A stretch of DNA of 64,000 nucleotides from Artemisia argyi (GCA_030686995.1 CM060697.1:103105272-103169271); one strand, 5' to 3'; counted from the first letter of the stretch, positions 45,663 through 56,790 are shown. The notes: a model not told the origin generated them from the sequence alone. Made by a program: numbers and translations.

Positions 45663-46685
45663 TCTACTCCACTCTCCGAGTCACCTACTCGAGAGTTTTC
45701 TTCACTTACACAACGAGCTCCCTTTTGGCGGAGAAACCTTACACAACTTTTGCTTACACCGATTAACGACACTAAGCTAGATGTCGAGTTCTAATAGTAG
45801 CTAGAACCAATCTCACACCACTAGTCACTACACACCTTCTTCACGACTTATACACACCACTACTACTACACAACTTCTCACACCTTCACTACTTCTTCTT
45901 CACAACACAACTATTTCTTTACTACTTCAATTCACAACTACTAACCCACCTAGATCTATCTATTACACACCTTCTACACCTTTACAAATAGTATACACAA
46001 CAACTAACAACATACACAACTCTACAATACTTCTAAACAAGATGTTGGAGAAGTATTCTTCTTTTGCACTTTGAATGAGGATGGATAGAATCACTTGAAA
46101 ACAAGAACTAATATGTTTATGATCAAAGGTTTTAGGAAGATGATTTGAAAGAATTTGGACAGAAAGTTATGGTGCAAAAGGTAAAGAAAAAATTCAAATT
46201 TGAACCAGTATTTATAGGCAAAACATTCTGACACAGGAGCGTAGGCCGGACCCTTTAATTCATGGCCGGCCCCCTTAAAATTAAGGAGGCCGCCCACCTG
46301 TAACGACCAGAATATTTTGTCTTTTCTGGGAAAAGTTTATTTGGTAAAAATTTAACTGAATTTGGTTAAAAATTTGAATTCATTTATTTATTATGAAATA
46401 AACATTTTCCTTTAATTACCAAAAGTGTTTTCCTTAAATATATAAAATGTTTATACCATTTTATATAATTTGTAATTAGTAAATAAACCTTCCTTTGATC
46501 ATAAAATGTATTAGACAATTGTTTATTCATACCTTAAGTGAATTAGTTAGATGTAATGACAGTTTGTCACTAAATACTTGTTTACGTAATGATTTTACGT
46601 TTAATGAATTTATATTTTGTGATCGTCAAAACATAGGGATATCGATAAATATTAATAACGTTTTTACGCATTATTTATATCAACA
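45663..46685 (-). mobile_element. 5' LTR of element G, outer piece
   Basis: Continues the LTR interrupted at 23953 and matches about 9830-10857. It ends at ATATCAACA, followed by the target duplication aactt (46686-46690). Contains the G hairpin and TATA unit at 46209-46305. Confidence 0.85.
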
Positions 46686-46690
46686 AACTT

Positions 46691-47130
46691 CATAATCAAA
46701 GTTTAACAACACTTCCCAATCTGTATTACCACCACGATTTTCACCCAACTCTTTTTCAACAATGCCAACACGATTCACAGGTACAACAGACGAATGGTCA
46801 TCAGCTTCTGCTCTAAAAAACATACTTAAAATCTCCCTTTCGTTGTCGTCTAATTCTTCCCACTCGAAATCCTCATTCACATTCACACGGGGACACACAT
46901 TCGCGTTAACCACCATTACATTCCCATTATCGTTATAATCATAGTCTAACTGAAAGGCATCCTAACAAACACGAAGATCATCATCATCATCATCATCATC
47001 CACTTTCACAATCTCGTCGTCTTCAGAACCCGAATCGGATACGATCTCAATCATACCATTCAACCTTAACTGATTATAAACAGATTCAAGAAAGCGAAAA
47101 TTGGGCACAACAAAACCATCACCATAATTT
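46691..47130 (-). pseudogene. Fragment of a CIP8/RDUF-like RING-type E3 ligase gene
   Basis: Minus-strand reading gives NYGDGFVVPNFRFLESVYNQ, an acidic DDDDDDDD run, then VNEDFEWEELDDNEREILSM and DWEVLLNFDYE. The blocks FEWEE.D..EREILSMFF and WEVLLN are the conserved N-terminal and middle motifs I know from plant RING ligases of this kind. A TAG stop (46962-46964) stands where those proteins have tryptophan before DAFQL. The RING domain itself is absent: the fragment ends at the G insertion site. On the other side of G (before 9455) the joined frame would meet a TGA after two codons, and no RING motif is seen there. So the gene was already broken, or was cut in another event. Confidence 0.6.
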
Positions 47131-47136
47131 GGGGAT

Positions 47137-47603
47137 GAAGGATAAGGTCGTGTGGACTGTTGTGTTGTCGTGGTGTGGAATAATGTTTGTGATTTGGAGG
47201 AAGAGAGTAAATTTTTGTTTGATCAGATGCCTGGGAAGAATCTTGTGGTTTGGAATATTATGATCTTTAAGTATATTAAAGCATGTGATTTTGAAAATGA
47301 TGGAGCTTTTTTGATTTTACTCCTATTAAAGATTTGTTGGTGGGTTGGTTAGGGATAAGCGAGTCAAGGAAGCTATGGCTCATTTTTCACCAAATGCAGA
47401 GTGAAAAAGTATATACGAATGTGATAAGTTTTATAAGCCTTTGCCTTTTATCTGCTTGTGCTCAAGTTGGAGCTTTAGATATTGGTAGATGGTTACATTC
47501 ATATATCGATAGGAAACATCATGGTTTTAATTTTAGAAGAAAAAGATTGAAGAGGAAAATTGAAAGACAAACAATAAATTTGCAAAATATTTCTAGAGGT
47601 TGA
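47137..47603 (+). pseudogene. PPR-protein pseudogene fragment
   Basis: Pieces of PPR (PLS-class) repeats are visible: LFDQMPGKNLVVWNIMI followed by a degenerate IKACDFEN, then after a frameshift [40 protein letters not shown] and IDRKHHG. Organellar RNA-binding PPR proteins contain such units in tandem. Here at most three repeats survive, in two frames (47152-47352 and 47334-47603), with no mitochondrial signal or E/DYW end. The tail is followed by unrelated lysine-rich codons. Confidence 0.65.
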
Positions 47604-48507
47604 AGATGAAGATGTGTAAAAAGATGATAGTACCCTCAGGTTCTTAATCAAGCGAGGACACTTAAAAGGGGTACTAAAGATCGTTATCTCTCGGTGACAA
47701 AAATGAACGCCATGTCAGCTTTAGTGATTACATTGGAATTTTTTTTCGATGGATTTCTTGCAATTTTCAGAAACATTAAGGACAAAATTTGCAATTTACC
47801 CTTTTTTAATTCATATTTAATAAAAGTAAATTATTTAATTTGAAAATCATTATATTAAATTAATTTATATTTTTAGCGACGGCACGTATCGTCACGAAGC
47901 TCAGGATAAATTGATTTTAAAAGGGGCTAACCAAATAAGGAAATCGAAAAAGAAAAAAACTATTTAATCTCAAAATATTTATTATTTAAGTAATATATAC
48001 GACGACATGTATCGTCACTAAAAATACGGGTCCTACGGTTTGACCGATCCCAAAGTCAGAGTAAGGGGTTGTTTCTTTTTATTGTTAGAGCTCCGGGTGC
48101 GGTGCACCATGGCTCAAGCCATGGGCTTCGGCGCCACCCTATGTCACGACATGCCACACCGGACCTCACGTCAAACCCTCTCGCGCCACCCCACCAGCAC
48201 GCGCAATGGGATTTTCCTCTTCTTTTTTTCTTTTTTCTTTTAAGTGGGTATTGTGTTTTTGTGTAAGGTTTTGCTTTTTTATTTGTGTTTGTGTTTGCAA
48301 GTTCTGGTGGTTTTGTGATGTGTTATTTCTTTTATTATTTTTTTGTGTGTGAGTTTTGCAGGTGTCGGAGGAAGAAGACGAGTACACTGTTTTTACTTTG
48401 ACACTTGTTTTCAATAAACGTTATATATTGATGCAAGTTTCCTAGAAGATAAGATACATTATTTTTACTTTTGAGCATTGGGCTGCATGTTAAACTTTTG
48501 TGTTGCA
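47604..48507. other. Intergenic host sequence
   Basis: No gene. Two similar blocks, cgacggcacgtatcgtcac (47878) and cgacgacatgtatcgtcac (48000), form imperfect palindromes and may be subterminal repeats of a transposon relic. A GC-rich ccatggctcaagccatgg palindrome lies near 48108. A motif ttttacttttgagcattggg is found twice, at 48465 and 48511. Confidence 0.45.
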
Positions 48508-49834
48508 TGTTTTTACTTTTGAGCATTGGGTTAAATTCCATGATGTTCCCCTTGCTATGTTTTCTGATGATGGCCTCAGTCTACTTGCCACACTGATTGG
48601 CACGCCCAAAAGATTAGATGCTTTTACAAGCCAAATGTGCAAAGAATCGTGGGGTCGTAGTAGTTTTGCTAGATGCATGATAGATGTAAAGTCGGATGAG
48701 GTGCTTCGGGACAGCCTCACTGTTGAGATACCATTACTTGATGGTTCGGGTTCGACTATTGAGAAGATACAGGTTGAATACGAATGGAAACCACCTCGCT
48801 GTGACAACTGTAAGATCTTTGGTCATACGCTGGTTGATTGTCTTAAAGTTGTTGCACCTCCTGTTCAGCCTACTAAACCTGTTAATGATGGTTTCACGAC
48901 TGTCAATAATAAAAAGAAGGGTAAGCAAGGTGGTTTTACTACTCAGGGTAAAGGAGGGTTTAATAAACCTGTTGTGGGTAAACAGTTTCAGTATCAACCC
49001 AAAAAGATTCCTCCTGAACTTAAGAAGGTGGATGGCAATAAAAAGAAGGCCTCTGATGTACCAAGCGTGAGTGGAACGAAGATTTCTACATCTAATCAGT
49101 TTGCTGCTCTTAATATGGATGATACGGATGCTTTTGGTATTCCGTCTAATGTAAACAACATGGACGTAGATGCTGGTCTTACAAGGGAAGTTACTGCGGT
49201 TGAGTCTACAAAGACAGGTCATACAATGGAAGGTAATGTGGAAGAGTATGCTGGCCTTACAAGGGAAGGTACTTCGGATGGTTCTACCCCTATAGTTGAG
49301 AAAATTAGTAAGCTTGAAAAGCTAATTATTGATGGGAAAGCTACTCTTGTGGATGATGAGGGTCATCCTATTCCGTCTACCTCTGTCACTAAGAGGGCTA
49401 ACCCATTCTCTAAAGTGGGTGAGGTTATTGTTTCTGATAGTGATGAAGATGAGGTTCTTAACACGTTTGACGAATCAGCAAATCTTTTTTGTGGTGGTCA
49501 TGAGCGTGAAGATGAGTATGACTATGATGATGATTATTCGAAGCAAATTTATGATCTTCCAGGGGAATTGGATGCTCTTAATGCCATTTATGGTTTTAAT
49601 CTCCAAGGTCGTAGGAAGTAGTTTATCTTTTGTCAGAGTCACTATTATCATGTGATTAATGGTTTGTTTTCTCGTTTTGAAAATAGGAAGTATCTTGTTA
49701 TGTAAGCTTTTCGCCTATGTAACGGGCTGAGTTATGGGATTCACCCATAACCGTTGTACTTAAACGCTTTTTGGAGTAATATATTTACCGGGTCATTGAC
49801 CTTTTACCCAAAAAAAAAAATGTTTTTACTTTTG
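48508..49834 (+). mobile_element. 5'-truncated LINE copy with poly-A tail and 14-bp duplication
   Basis: A direct repeat tgtttttacttttg flanks the insert (48508-48521 and 49821-49834), and the insert ends in an A-run (49810-49820). That is the mark of target-primed retroposition. It holds one ORF (ORF1-like), then only about 190 bp of 3' sequence before the poly-A. The reverse-transcriptase ORF2 expected after ORF1 in a LINE is missing. Confidence 0.75.
48522..49621 (+). CDS. LINE ORF1-like protein (DUF4283/zf-CCHC_4), N-terminus missing
   Basis: About 365 residues without a natural start; the apparent ATG at 48500 lies in the flanking duplication. The first part (WVKFHDVPLAMFSDDGLSLL, MCKESWGRSSFARCMIDV, VEYEWKPPRC) is the end of the DUF4283-type domain. 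It is followed by a CCHC knuckle CDNCKIFGHTLVDC at about residue 100 (CX2CX4HX4C). Then a lysine/glutamine-rich linker, two copies of AGLTRE, an acidic segment SDSDEDEV and a Tyr/Asp-rich end. This protein binds RNA in LINE particles. The frame is fully open, so the copy is either young or under selection, but it lacks its 5' end. Confidence 0.7.
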
Positions 49835-50672
49835 GGCTGCAAGTTTTCTAGAAGATATGTTTGCACTTTGAGATAAAATTGTTCTATTTAAAAAAATGTA
49901 AAAGAAAAAAAAAAATATATGCACCATGGCACCAGAAAACTGGTGTTATGCCAGGGAGGGGTGTTTTGATGCCATAGCAAAAACTGGTGTTATTGGCAAA
50001 AAGTGCTGAGATGGCACAACTTTTTCTCATGGCACAACCAAACGGCACCAACTGTACCTAGCGCTCTTAGAGAGTCTTAGTGCTAACATGGTTGGGCCCA
50101 AACAATATATTAATTGTTTTTTCTTGTTGGGGTCCACTTATTTGTGTTAAATCTTCCATATCAGGAAGGCAAAGAAAAGCCTACTCTTCCCCAACAAGAG
50201 GCATTAAGAGTAAAGGTACACACTTACTTTTTAAACCACTTAGAGCACTAGGTGTAGATGGAGAGCTCAAGCTCTTCATTCAAGCCCTACATGTGTCACA
50301 TCACACAACACATCTTCACAACTAATCCCCTCATCACCTAACAACTAACTTCAACTTTTTTATTCGGGCCCTACCAATTACACATTTATTTTTCTATTTA
50401 TTTCATTAAATAAAATAAATTCATTTCATTAATTACCAAATAACATAAAATTCATTCATTAGATAATACAAATAAAAAATTTATTTAAAAAAAAATCTAA
50501 TTGAAACACACAAACACAAATAGAAACCAAAGTAGCCCAAATTTATATGTTCTACCACTTAATAACTAGCTCACTTCAAAAAAAAAAAAATGTACATCGT
50601 CTTCTTCACACATACACACACTCATATTACACACACACACACACAAACACAAACACAATTACACAAAATACC

Positions 50673-50721
<49 letters not shown>

Positions 50722-50974
50722 GACGAGAAGTACAGCACCAAGCCTCACCGTGCCCACGAAGAGGAACCCAATGGCGAGGAACGGCGAGCTCCACGTAGGC
50801 ACGACGAGCCTACACCGTGTGCTCTTAATCCTTAAAAAAAAAAAGGTTTATATATATATAACCTAAATATCATGAGCTTTGCATGATTCCGTTTTATTAA
50901 CAACAATGGCACGTAGTGGCAAAAGATTGAGTAGGTTTTTTCTTTTTTTTTTTTTTTTAACAGGAGGTTTTAAT
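49835..50974. other. Repeat-rich intergenic stretch
   Basis: Contains atggcaccagaaaactggtgttatgcc-type inverted pieces (49921-50060) that look like MITE remains, a CA-rich run (50605-50660), a 48-base poly-A (about 50672-50719) and a GC-rich segment (50720-50830). An ORF across the poly-A is an artefact. No gene. Confidence 0.5.
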
Positions 50975-51424
50975 CAATGTTCTAAAAGGCGTGTGCCGCC
51001 ACGCCTCAAGCCTTACGCGCCTTTACGAAGCCTTGGCGTTTCTTAAGGCGTGCTTAAGGCGGCAACAAAATATTTATAAATTTATGTATTTATAATTTTA
51101 TATCAATTTATAAGAAGAATTTCAAATACTAAAGCCCAAATCCCAAATAGCCAGGCCCAAATACGAGGCCCAAGTAGGATTTAAGTTTTGAAATTACGAG
51201 GCCCAAGAAAAAAATAACCCAAAGACTTGAAATTTAAGCCTAAATCCATAAATCCTCTAAATGCTTCTAAACATGGCGCCACGCCTTAAAAAAAGAGGCG
51301 CCTTTGCACGCCTTATTCCACGCCTTTTCACACGACGCCTAGACCTCACGCCTTGGTCCATTTCGTGGCGTCGAGGCCACGCCTCGTGCCTTGGCGACGC
51401 CTTGGCGCGCCTTTTAGAACAGTG
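50975..51424. mobile_element. hAT-type MITE, 450 bp
   Basis: Inverted ends CAATGTTCTAAAAGGCG and CGCCTTTTAGAACAGTG (one mismatch) with the 8-bp duplication gttttaat on both sides (50967-50974 and 51425-51432). The outer parts are dense in aaggcg/cgcctt motifs. The interior is AT-rich and non-coding. It lies about 400 bp upstream of the MYB start codon. Confidence 0.85.
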
Positions 51425-51733
51425 GTTTTAATTAATGCACAGTGTACTATCTGATTTCTTGGAAATATTTGGTAAGGCACAACAACCATTAGATGAGATG
51501 GCCCAACCAATCTATGAGCGGACATATATACCATCATATCAAAATCTTATTTCCAAATAAGCTACATATTTTTAACAATAAATTTTTCTGAAGATATGGG
51601 TATCTTTCATCATTGACACACACAGGTGGTATTTACACAATTAAGAAATAGTACAAAACATGTCGGATATGCACATTTAATGGATCTTTGTTCCTTGGTC
51701 TAAACCTAGGTCATGTTTATGTTACATGGCTCC

Positions 51734-51743
51734 ATTATATATT
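51734..51743 (+). promoter_or_regulatory. Possible TATA box of the MYB gene
   Basis: ATTATATATT, about 90 bp before the ATG at 51832, preceding a pyrimidine-rich stretch that suits a transcription start. Confidence 0.45.
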
Positions 51744-51831
51744 CTCACTTCCCCTTTTCAAGTGTATCAAACTTAGACAACTTTAAATCATACTTACTAA
51801 AAAATTAAAAATAGTAATTTTTTTCCAAAGA

Positions 51832-54112
51832 ATGGGAAGATCACCGAGTTTCGTGAAGGGGTTGAAGAAAGGGGCTTGGACGTCTGAAGAAGATCGTAAG
51901 CTTGTGGCATATATCGAAGAACATGGTCATGGAAGTTGGCGTGCATTGCCTCTTAAAGCTGGTACGTAGTTACATAGACGACCCAAAAACACATGCTAAT
52001 AATTAAGTAACCACTCCAGCTCTAAGATATATAACAGCCATATGTCGATATGTGTTTTATTTATGTTTGTTGGAAATACATGCATGCAGGGTTACAGAGA
52101 TGTGGAAAGAGTTGTAGACTGAGATGGACCAACTATCTGAGACCAGATATCAAAAGAGGAAAGTTTAGTTCCCAAGAAGAACAAACTATCATTCAACTCC
52201 ATGCGCTTCTTGGCAATAGGTGATTTCTTTGCTCGCTTTTGGCATCTGTTGTAGCTAGATTTTAATTTCCATGCAAGTCTTCTATAGTTTTAACTTTTAA
52301 CTACATTTACAAGAAATATATAAGGAATATTGATGAAAGATATAGGCGTCGATCTAGTGAGTATATATTGCGTTTGAACATTAAGTTATACAAACTTTCG
52401 CTAGTCATCCACATCAATATAATGCAATAGAGCTATTAGGCGTGTGTGTCTTAGCTTGTTACTAATAACATGCATGTATATAAGATTTTACGTGCTAGAA
52501 GATGTACGAACTACTACGTAGTATAAGAAATTAAGAAGTCAATGAAGAAGCCAAAATTTCAGTTAAGGGTATGGGAAAAAAACAGATTAGTGTTTTAGCC
52601 TACAAAGTAATATCGCTAAGACAATATCTTATTATTTTTGGAAACAAGTAAAAAATAATATTAAATTACTACTCAAAATAAACAAAATATCATAAGTAAA
52701 TCAACTTTTATGGTTGAACACTATACAATACAACATATTTTACCATGCAAATCCATATAACAAAAATAGATGAATTATAATTGCATTAAACTAATTGAAG
52801 AATGCTTCAAAATACATGAAATCTTAATGCTAAGGGTAGACAAATAAACTTTGAGGGACCAATGTACTACCGTCTAATGGATATATGTGCTTCTATTCAA
52901 AAGTTTGGGGTTGGCCATGGCCTACCCAACTCCTAACGTAGCTCAAGTGACCACAAGAGATGTCTCAATAATATGTGCATGAAAGATGTTTGTTGTTGAA
53001 TCTTGATACTAGAATTGTTCATATTAGCATTATTGTCCTATTTTGTTTGTTGATTTAGATGTATGGATAGGATATGAGGTATTGATTTGGGGTCCATGTT
53101 GTATTACTGAATGTCGCAAGACTTTGAAAGAACACAAGGTTAAGTGGGCACTCACATTATGAAACATGGAGAGTAAAAGAAGTGGAACTATCAAACCAAA
53201 TAATTAATCCAAGTGTGACATATAGGTTGAATATGTATTAAATTCAAACGTGTTGCATATCTTGGTAACATATTTTTTGACTGAATATTTGTGTCAATGC
53301 ATGTATCTGATCAAAATGTTAGAAACATTGAGTTTATAAGGTATATTAAATAATATTAGTATAAAATATATTTACAGTTGTTTTTTACATGATTCAGATG
53401 GTCAGCAATTGCAACTCATTTACCTAAAAGAACAGATAATGAGATCAAGAATTATTGGAACACACATCTTAAGAAAAGGTTAACCAAAATGGGTATTGAT
53501 CCAATCACCCACAAGTCGAAAACCGCTGTCAATGCCAACGTGAGTCATATGACACAATGGGAGAATGCTCGTCTCGAAGCAGAAGCTAGGCTTGTCCGTG
53601 GGTTGAGGGTTGTTTCTAACTTTTACCAGCGTATTCATAATGGTTTGGCTCCTGATTATATCAATAAGTCATCACTTTCAGTACCACAACCGTTGTGCTT
53701 CGATGTGCTCAAAGCATGGCAAGGTCTTAGATTGTCTAAGTTTTCTAGTTTAAATGGGCTAGAGACTCTTAACGACCAAACTATGCCGATCATGAATGTT
53801 CTTGAGAGCGTTGAGCCAAAAACTCTTAAAGATATGTCCGCTGACTATCATATGAACGAACTCTCGAAAGATTCATTGAACACTTTTGACAACCCTAAAG
53901 ACGAAGCAACTCAACACACACTTGAAGTGAGTGACATGATATACCAAGATAATTATTTGGGGGAGGCTTTTACAAATCACTTGGTCAATGATGCAAACTG
54001 TCATACTCATTTTGAAGATGAAAGCAATTATTGGAGTAACACTCTTGACAAATTAGGGAATAGTTCATCATCTTTTTTTCTAGATCACAGAATCCATCTT
54101 CAAAATGATTAG
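51832..54112 (+). CDS. R2R3-MYB transcription factor, MIXTA-like (subgroup 9)
   Basis: Three exons: 51832-51961, 52090-52219 and 53398-54112, giving 324 residues. Introns begin gtacgt and gtgatt and end gcag and tcag; both are at the standard R2R3-MYB positions. R2 has Trp16, Trp36 and Trp56; R3 has Phe69, Trp88 and Trp107, the usual pattern. The bHLH-binding signature of R3 is absent. After the DNA-binding part, [18 protein letters not shown] (137-154) is the subgroup 9 motif of MIXTA/MYB16/MYB106, regulators of conical cells, trichomes and cuticle. Odd points: the usual MGRSPCC N-terminus is [10 protein letters not shown], two residues shorter and without the cysteines; the subgroup motif is altered at its end (RGLRVV). 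No stop or frameshift is seen, so it may be functional. Nuclear. Confidence 0.88.
51962..52089 (+). other. MYB intron 1
   Basis: 128 bp, phase 1, between GCTG and GGTTACAG. Confidence 0.85.
52220..53397 (+). other. MYB intron 2
   Basis: 1178 bp, AT-rich, donor AG|GTGATT and acceptor TTCAG|ATGG. Long for this gene family but with no recognisable insertion. Confidence 0.85.
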
Positions 54113-55380
54113 GCTTAGAACAAATTACAATGAATTTGGTGGATATATCGCCTTTAATATGTCCTGATAAGTTGTAACTGAATCTAATAACAATACACCA
54201 ATAACGTTATTCAGTTACATATTCTTTTTTATTTCATCCTCTTGTTTTTACTATAAAAAAAAAAAAAAAACATTCTTAGGGGTGTTTGATAGCCTCTTAA
54301 TGGGCCTTATCATGAATCATTAAGTAGGATAAACTTTTTTTCTTCTATTAATCATTCTATTAAGAACTGAATTGGTCAGCATTAAAGACATACAAAATGA
54401 TTAAGCACCACAAAAATTACATAAATGTCATCTTTGAGTGTATCAAACAGTCAACTTTTATATATGTATTAGATCATTTCTTTAAGAGTAAACTACTTCT
54501 CGTGATTTCATAATCAAATTGATGATTTATTTTTTAAATAATAATTAGTTCTTTTTAAAATTAGTTCGTAATTAATATTGTTTTATGATCTTCTGATAAG
54601 ACTATTTACATTTTATTGCTTACTTTAACATTGTTTTCTTTATATTATATTTCTATACGCATCACTATCTTTTTTTTTTATCAAACTATATATTTTGCTC
54701 GGTATAAATCTAGATACAAGGTTAAATTGGTAATTTAAGGCAACTTAGATTGCTCATTCAGAATAATTATCAAACAATAATTTTCACACAAAATCAGTTT
54801 CACTCAGCATTTTGGAAGCATTCAGCAGCTTTAATTCATTCAGCGCTAAATCATTTTTTTTTACCATGAAAATATATACGGAAACACCACATATAAAAAT
54901 AATTCGTTGATTCATGTTAATTAATATTTATTGTATCATGTTTAATTTTGTGTATAAAAATAACCTAAATATACATGATATTTATCGATCGATAGCTTTA
55001 AAGAGCGTCAGGCTAATTCAGGATGAGAGTCTTTTTTTAAGAACTTATAACAGTTATAAGCAGCCATCAAACCACTCCACATAATCTCTACAACTTACTT
55101 TCATTGAATCTTTAAGAGACACTCACCATGGAGGATCAAGCAAACCTCACATATATCTACCCTCTCCTCCTTATATGTTGGTGCGATTCAATCCACTCTT
55201 TGGATCATTTGACGATGTTGGTCTCAAAATTTAGGTACACAAAACTCATTTTACAACTAATAACACCATTCATATTTTTCAATAGTATATAATTCTTGTT
55301 ATAAATGAATCAAAGAATTACGAGTGATAGTTGGGGAACACTATTTCAGTTGAATGACAAATGAAACTCTCTTATAAATG
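54113..55380. other. MYB 3' flank and intergenic sequence
   Basis: AT-rich. A block from about 54280 (ggggtgtttgatagcctctt) to about 54850 (ttcattcagcgctaaat) has the look of a MITE, but I could not define matching ends. The last five bases, aaatg (55376-55380), would be the left target duplication of element F. Confidence 0.45.
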
Positions 55381-55754
55381 TGTTAATACAAATATCGCCT
55401 AAAAACGTTATTTATATTTTACGATCTTTGCTAAGTTTTGTTAATGACAAACTATGAACTTTAGCTATGAGTAAATCATCACTTTAAGTGTTTAAGTCTT
55501 GTTTAACTAAGGTTTATATTTCCTTTTAAACAAAACATTGTTTTTATTTTTTAAATTAGAAAGTGTCTTGTCACATCACACTTATTTCTTAAAATAGTAA
55601 TGTCACATCACATTTAGGGCAAACTTTGTTAATATACATTTATGGTAAGAAAGAGTGTTTGACTAACCATATGTTTGCTTGCAAGACTTGTGTTTGACTA
55701 AGTGTAATGAGATGTGACCTTGTTTGGTTTGGAATATTTATTGCAAAACCAACT

Positions 55755-55840
55755 GCAGCCCTGACGGAACCCTGGGGGTACACGGGCGGAACCCATGTGA
55801 GGGTTCCGCCAGACCTGCAGAATGGTTTGCTATAAATATT
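55755..55840 (+). promoter_or_regulatory. LTR promoter of element F: inverted repeat plus TATA box
   Basis: Hairpin arms GGCGGAACCC and GGGTTCCGCC (55785-55811) inside an outer pair of CTGCAG sites. They are followed by CAGAATGGTTTG and the TATA box CTATAAATA (55831-55839). Confidence 0.65.
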
Positions 55841-56089
55841 AAACCATTTGTTAGTTTTGAGTCAACCATTTAGGACATATTTTCATATACTCTCTCAAAC
55901 TAACTCAGTAACATTTGACTTATGTGATTCTCTTATGTAGCAAGGGACTTCACAAGATCATTTAAGAAGTTACAAGCTTCAACTCTAAAGTTGCAAGTCT
56001 TGTTAGCTTTGTTATGTATAAGCTTTGGTAGTTTATACTTTATTTGTGCCATGTATGTAGAAGTGATTGGCTAGTATTTTAGGCCTCAA

Positions 56090-56280
56090 AATACGTAGTG
56101 TGTTGGGAGTTGTTGTACCCTTGTAAAAGAACTAACGGGAGTGGTTGTACCCTTGGTAAAGAACTCGACATCTAGCTTAGTGTCGGTAAAAGTGTAAGCG
56201 ACGATGGGAGTGGTTGTACCCGTGTAAAAGAACTCGACATCTAGCTTAGTGTCAGTAAAAGTGTAAGCGACGTTGTAAAG
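56090..56280 (+). repeat. Repeated ~65-75-bp unit in the F LTR
   Basis: The unit gggagtggttgtaccc...gaactcgacatctagcttagtgtc...gtgtaagcgacg occurs twice in full and once in part. Element I has one exact and one degenerate copy. Confidence 0.7.
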
Positions 56281-56469
56281 GTTTTCTCCGCCGGTGAAAG
56301 GAGCTTGTTGATTAGTTCTTATAACTCTCGAGTTGGAAACTCGGGGCGTGGATGTAGGGCAAGGAAAAAGAGTCCTTGTAGCCGAACCACGATAAACAAT
56401 CGTGTTATGGTTTGATCGTTTCTTTCTTTATCTTTGCTTATTACATGTTGTCTTTTAGATATAATCGCT

Positions 56470-56715
56470 AGTCACATATAAAGCTTTTCAAAGAATTAAA
56501 ACAAGTAAAGTTGTGCTTATATCTTCAAACAAATGTAAAGCTTTTCAAAGAATTAAACAAGCAAAGTTAGGATCATCATAAGTAAAGCTTTTCAAAGTAT
56601 GAAACAAGTAAAGTTAGAATTGTTATTCACATGAAAAGCCTTTCAAATAATCAAACATATAAAGTTGTGTTTATATCTTTAATCAAACGTAAAAGTTTTT
56701 TTAAAGGATATTCAA
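56470..56715 (+). repeat. Four to five ~55-bp repeats near the F LTR end
   Basis: Units carrying taaagcttttcaaag followed by aaacaagtaaagtt lie one after the other. Element I has a single copy at 9071, which accounts for most of the LTR length difference. Confidence 0.7.
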
Positions 56716-56772
56716 GCTAAAAAGGATTTAAAAAATGGTAAACTATTCAACCCCCCTTCTAGTTTTCCACAA

Positions 56773-56790
56773 TTGGCATCAGGAGCTACG
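56773..56790 (+). other. Primer binding site of element F (tRNA-Met type)
   Basis: TTGGCATCAGGAGCTACG, one base after the LTR. Equals the element G site apart from one inserted G. Confidence 0.7.

Larger units (their letters stand above)
9460..46685 (-). mobile_element. Element G: minus-strand copia/SIRE-like gag-only retrotransposon, host of nested insertions
   Basis: Bounded by LTRs at 9460-10857 (3' LTR) and 23582-23953 plus 45663-46685 (5' LTR, split by element B), with matching aactt duplications outside both ends. On the minus strand the order is 5' LTR, tRNA-Met-type primer site (23564-23580), gag ORF (22716-23513), a long stretch without pol, two accessory ORFs (about 19638-18983 and 18282-17656), polypurine tract (10858-10871) and 3' LTR. 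After removing element A (11085-17353), element B (23954-45657) and the hAT element (20657-21886), the element itself is roughly 8 kb. No RT, RNase H or integrase motif is seen, so it would need enzymes in trans. Confidence 0.85.
55381..56771 (+). mobile_element. 5' LTR of element F
   Basis: 1391 bp, begins TGTTAATACA and ends TTTTCCACA. Hairpin (55755-55821), TATA box (55831) and two expanded internal repeats are its main features. Confidence 0.85.

Noticed and set aside
48696..49222. Long ORFs in other frames of the LINE
   Set aside because: Shadows of the ORF1 frame, which alone has the CCHC and DUF4283-like motifs.
50590..50835. ORF with poly-Lys stretch
   Set aside because: Product of a poly-A run next to CA repeats; no homology or codon signal.
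54280..54850. MITE downstream of the MYB gene
   Set aside because: Composition suggests it, but no matching inverted ends or duplication could be found by eye.
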